Shown here in pieces: positions 5,061-5,397 of a stretch of 5,397 nt of DNA. The stretch covers positions 1 through 5,397 of the forward strand of contig JAHFGR010000094.1 in NCBI GenBank assembly GCA_023247345.1, in the 5' to 3' direction. A program made the translations under genes and the position numbers. The DNA is from Microcaldota archaeon. GTDB lineage: Archaea > Micrarchaeota > Micrarchaeia > Anstonellales > Bilamarchaeaceae. Under the pieces are notes generated by a model that was given only the letters and a program-made list of their open reading frames with translations, was not told the origin of the DNA and did not search any database. Position 1 is the first letter of the stretch; each line of letters begins with the position of its first letter.

Positions 5061-5243
5061 TTAATCGTTAGGTAAAGATGGCGGATAATCTTTGTCATCG
5101 CTTTGATTTGACTGCGAGTTTGGTGAAGGAGTTGGTGCGGGCTGCACGGTCGAATTGCCCTTTTTATTTTCAGATTGATTAATTCCGCTACAACCAGCTA
5201 AAATTAAAATTAAAATAAGCCCAATTACAAAAAAATATCGCAT
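5061..5243 (-). CDS. Small predicted lipoprotein, unknown function
   Basis: This is a 60-residue product with a clear lipoprotein signal: a short start MRYFF, a hydrophobic stretch at 4-15 (FFVIGLILILIL), then the lipobox L15-A16-G17-C18. Cleavage before C18 and lipid attachment would anchor a 42-residue mature chain outside the membrane. That chain is low-complexity, rich in S, N, Q, P, D and K, and probably disordered, with no recognisable domain. It may be a surface tether or a spacer. I do not know its function. The start at ATG 5243 has no Shine-Dalgarno, but an AT-rich TATA-like element is centred about 25 bases upstream, which suggests a leaderless transcript. It precedes ppsA on the same strand with an 89-base gap and is divergent from speD. 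Confidence 0.7.
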   Translation of the reverse strand: MRYFFVIGLILILILAGCSGINQSENKKGNSTVQPAPTPSPNSQSNQSDDKDYPPSLPND

Positions 5244-5260
5244 AATTAAAGTACATCAGG

Positions 5261-5273
5261 AATATTTTTAAAT
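5261..5273. promoter_or_regulatory. Shared bidirectional TATA-like element
   Basis: AATATTTTTAAAT sits midway in the 50-base gap between the lipoprotein and speD start codons. TTTTAAAT on the plus strand is centred about 25 bases before the speD ATG at 5294. TTTAAAAA on the minus strand is centred about 25 bases before the lipoprotein ATG at 5243. Because archaeal TATA boxes act about 25 bases upstream of transcription start, both transcripts would begin at or within a base or two of their start codons. Neither gene has a ribosome-binding site, as expected for leaderless mRNA. Confidence 0.5.
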
Positions 5274-5293
5274 GATAGCTAAGTATACGAAGC

Positions 5294-5397
5294 ATGCAAG
5301 TCTTTGCAACAAATGAGCAAACAGGAATTGCAGGTAAACATCTAATTGTAGAAGCAGTTGGAAGCGAGCAACATCTTTTAAATGATGAAAAATTAAT
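5294..5397 (+). CDS. speD: S-adenosylmethionine decarboxylase, N-terminal part (runs off window)
   Basis: Thirty-four complete codons are visible, beginning MQVFATNEQTG. Residues 14-31 read GKHLIVEAVGSEQHLLND, matching the start of prokaryotic SpeD proteins (GKH/GRH-[LI]-[IL]-[LV]-[ED]...GC-x-LL-[ND]-D). SpeD decarboxylates S-adenosylmethionine to supply aminopropyl groups for spermidine and related polyamines, using a pyruvoyl group made by self-cleavage at an internal serine; that site lies beyond the window. The position of the usual family cysteine (GC) is GS here. About 12 residues precede the conserved block, slightly more than in the short SpeD forms. An in-frame TAG at 5276-5278 leaves ATG 5294 as the first possible ATG start. 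No Shine-Dalgarno is present. The assignment rests on one motif only. Confidence 0.7.
   Translation, partial: MQVFATNEQTGIAGKHLIVEAVGSEQHLLNDEKL

Noticed and set aside
5312..5320. ATG inside the 5' end of speD as the real start
   Set aside because: It is out of frame with the conserved GKHLIVE block; ATG 5294 is in frame.

Overview
The window reads as archaeal chromosome, AT-rich and densely packed. The main evidence is a single-chain archaeal Dph2 (diphthamide synthesis occurs only in archaea and eukaryotes). Supporting signs are TATA-like boxes about 25 bases upstream of two start codons, poly-T tracts after ppsA, and a SpeD-type S-adenosylmethionine decarboxylase start. No rRNA or other lineage marker is present, so the phylum cannot be named; an uncultivated DPANN-like or euryarchaeal lineage would fit but is a guess.

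Layout, left to right. Bases 1-80 resemble the right end of an IS200/IS605-type element: a short open tail ending at 38, then a perfect hairpin at 59-74. A 105-115 residue protein of unknown function follows on the plus strand. It overlaps tail-to-tail by 4 bases with purC (minus strand, long-form SAICAR synthetase). purC in turn overlaps dph2 by 4 bases (ATGA), so dph2-purC is a translationally coupled operon transcribed leftward. Upstream of dph2 lies a 312-base non-genic stretch, then ppsA (phosphoenolpyruvate synthase, GTG start), a 60-residue lipoprotein gene, and, divergently, the first 34 codons of speD running off the right edge.

The most unusual part is the dph2 leader (about 2248-2450). 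The dph2 translation start is present three times in tandem. Two upstream mini-ORFs begin with the same peptide as Dph2 (MRIL, then L or I, then QFP). Nearly all differences in that stretch are synonymous. The two upstream units share the ribosome-binding context AAAATGAGGT with dph2 or with each other, and each of the three copies has a hairpin starting 29-31 bases after its ATG. The hairpin arms differ in sequence but remain paired. A similar palindrome lies just after ppsA. This looks either like a decaying tandem duplication or like a leader-peptide/hairpin device controlling dph2-purC.

Functionally, the genes cover purine synthesis (PurC), gluconeogenesis (PpsA), modification of translation factor EF2 (Dph2) and polyamine synthesis (SpeD). 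Apart from dph2-purC coupling, nothing shows that they form one pathway.
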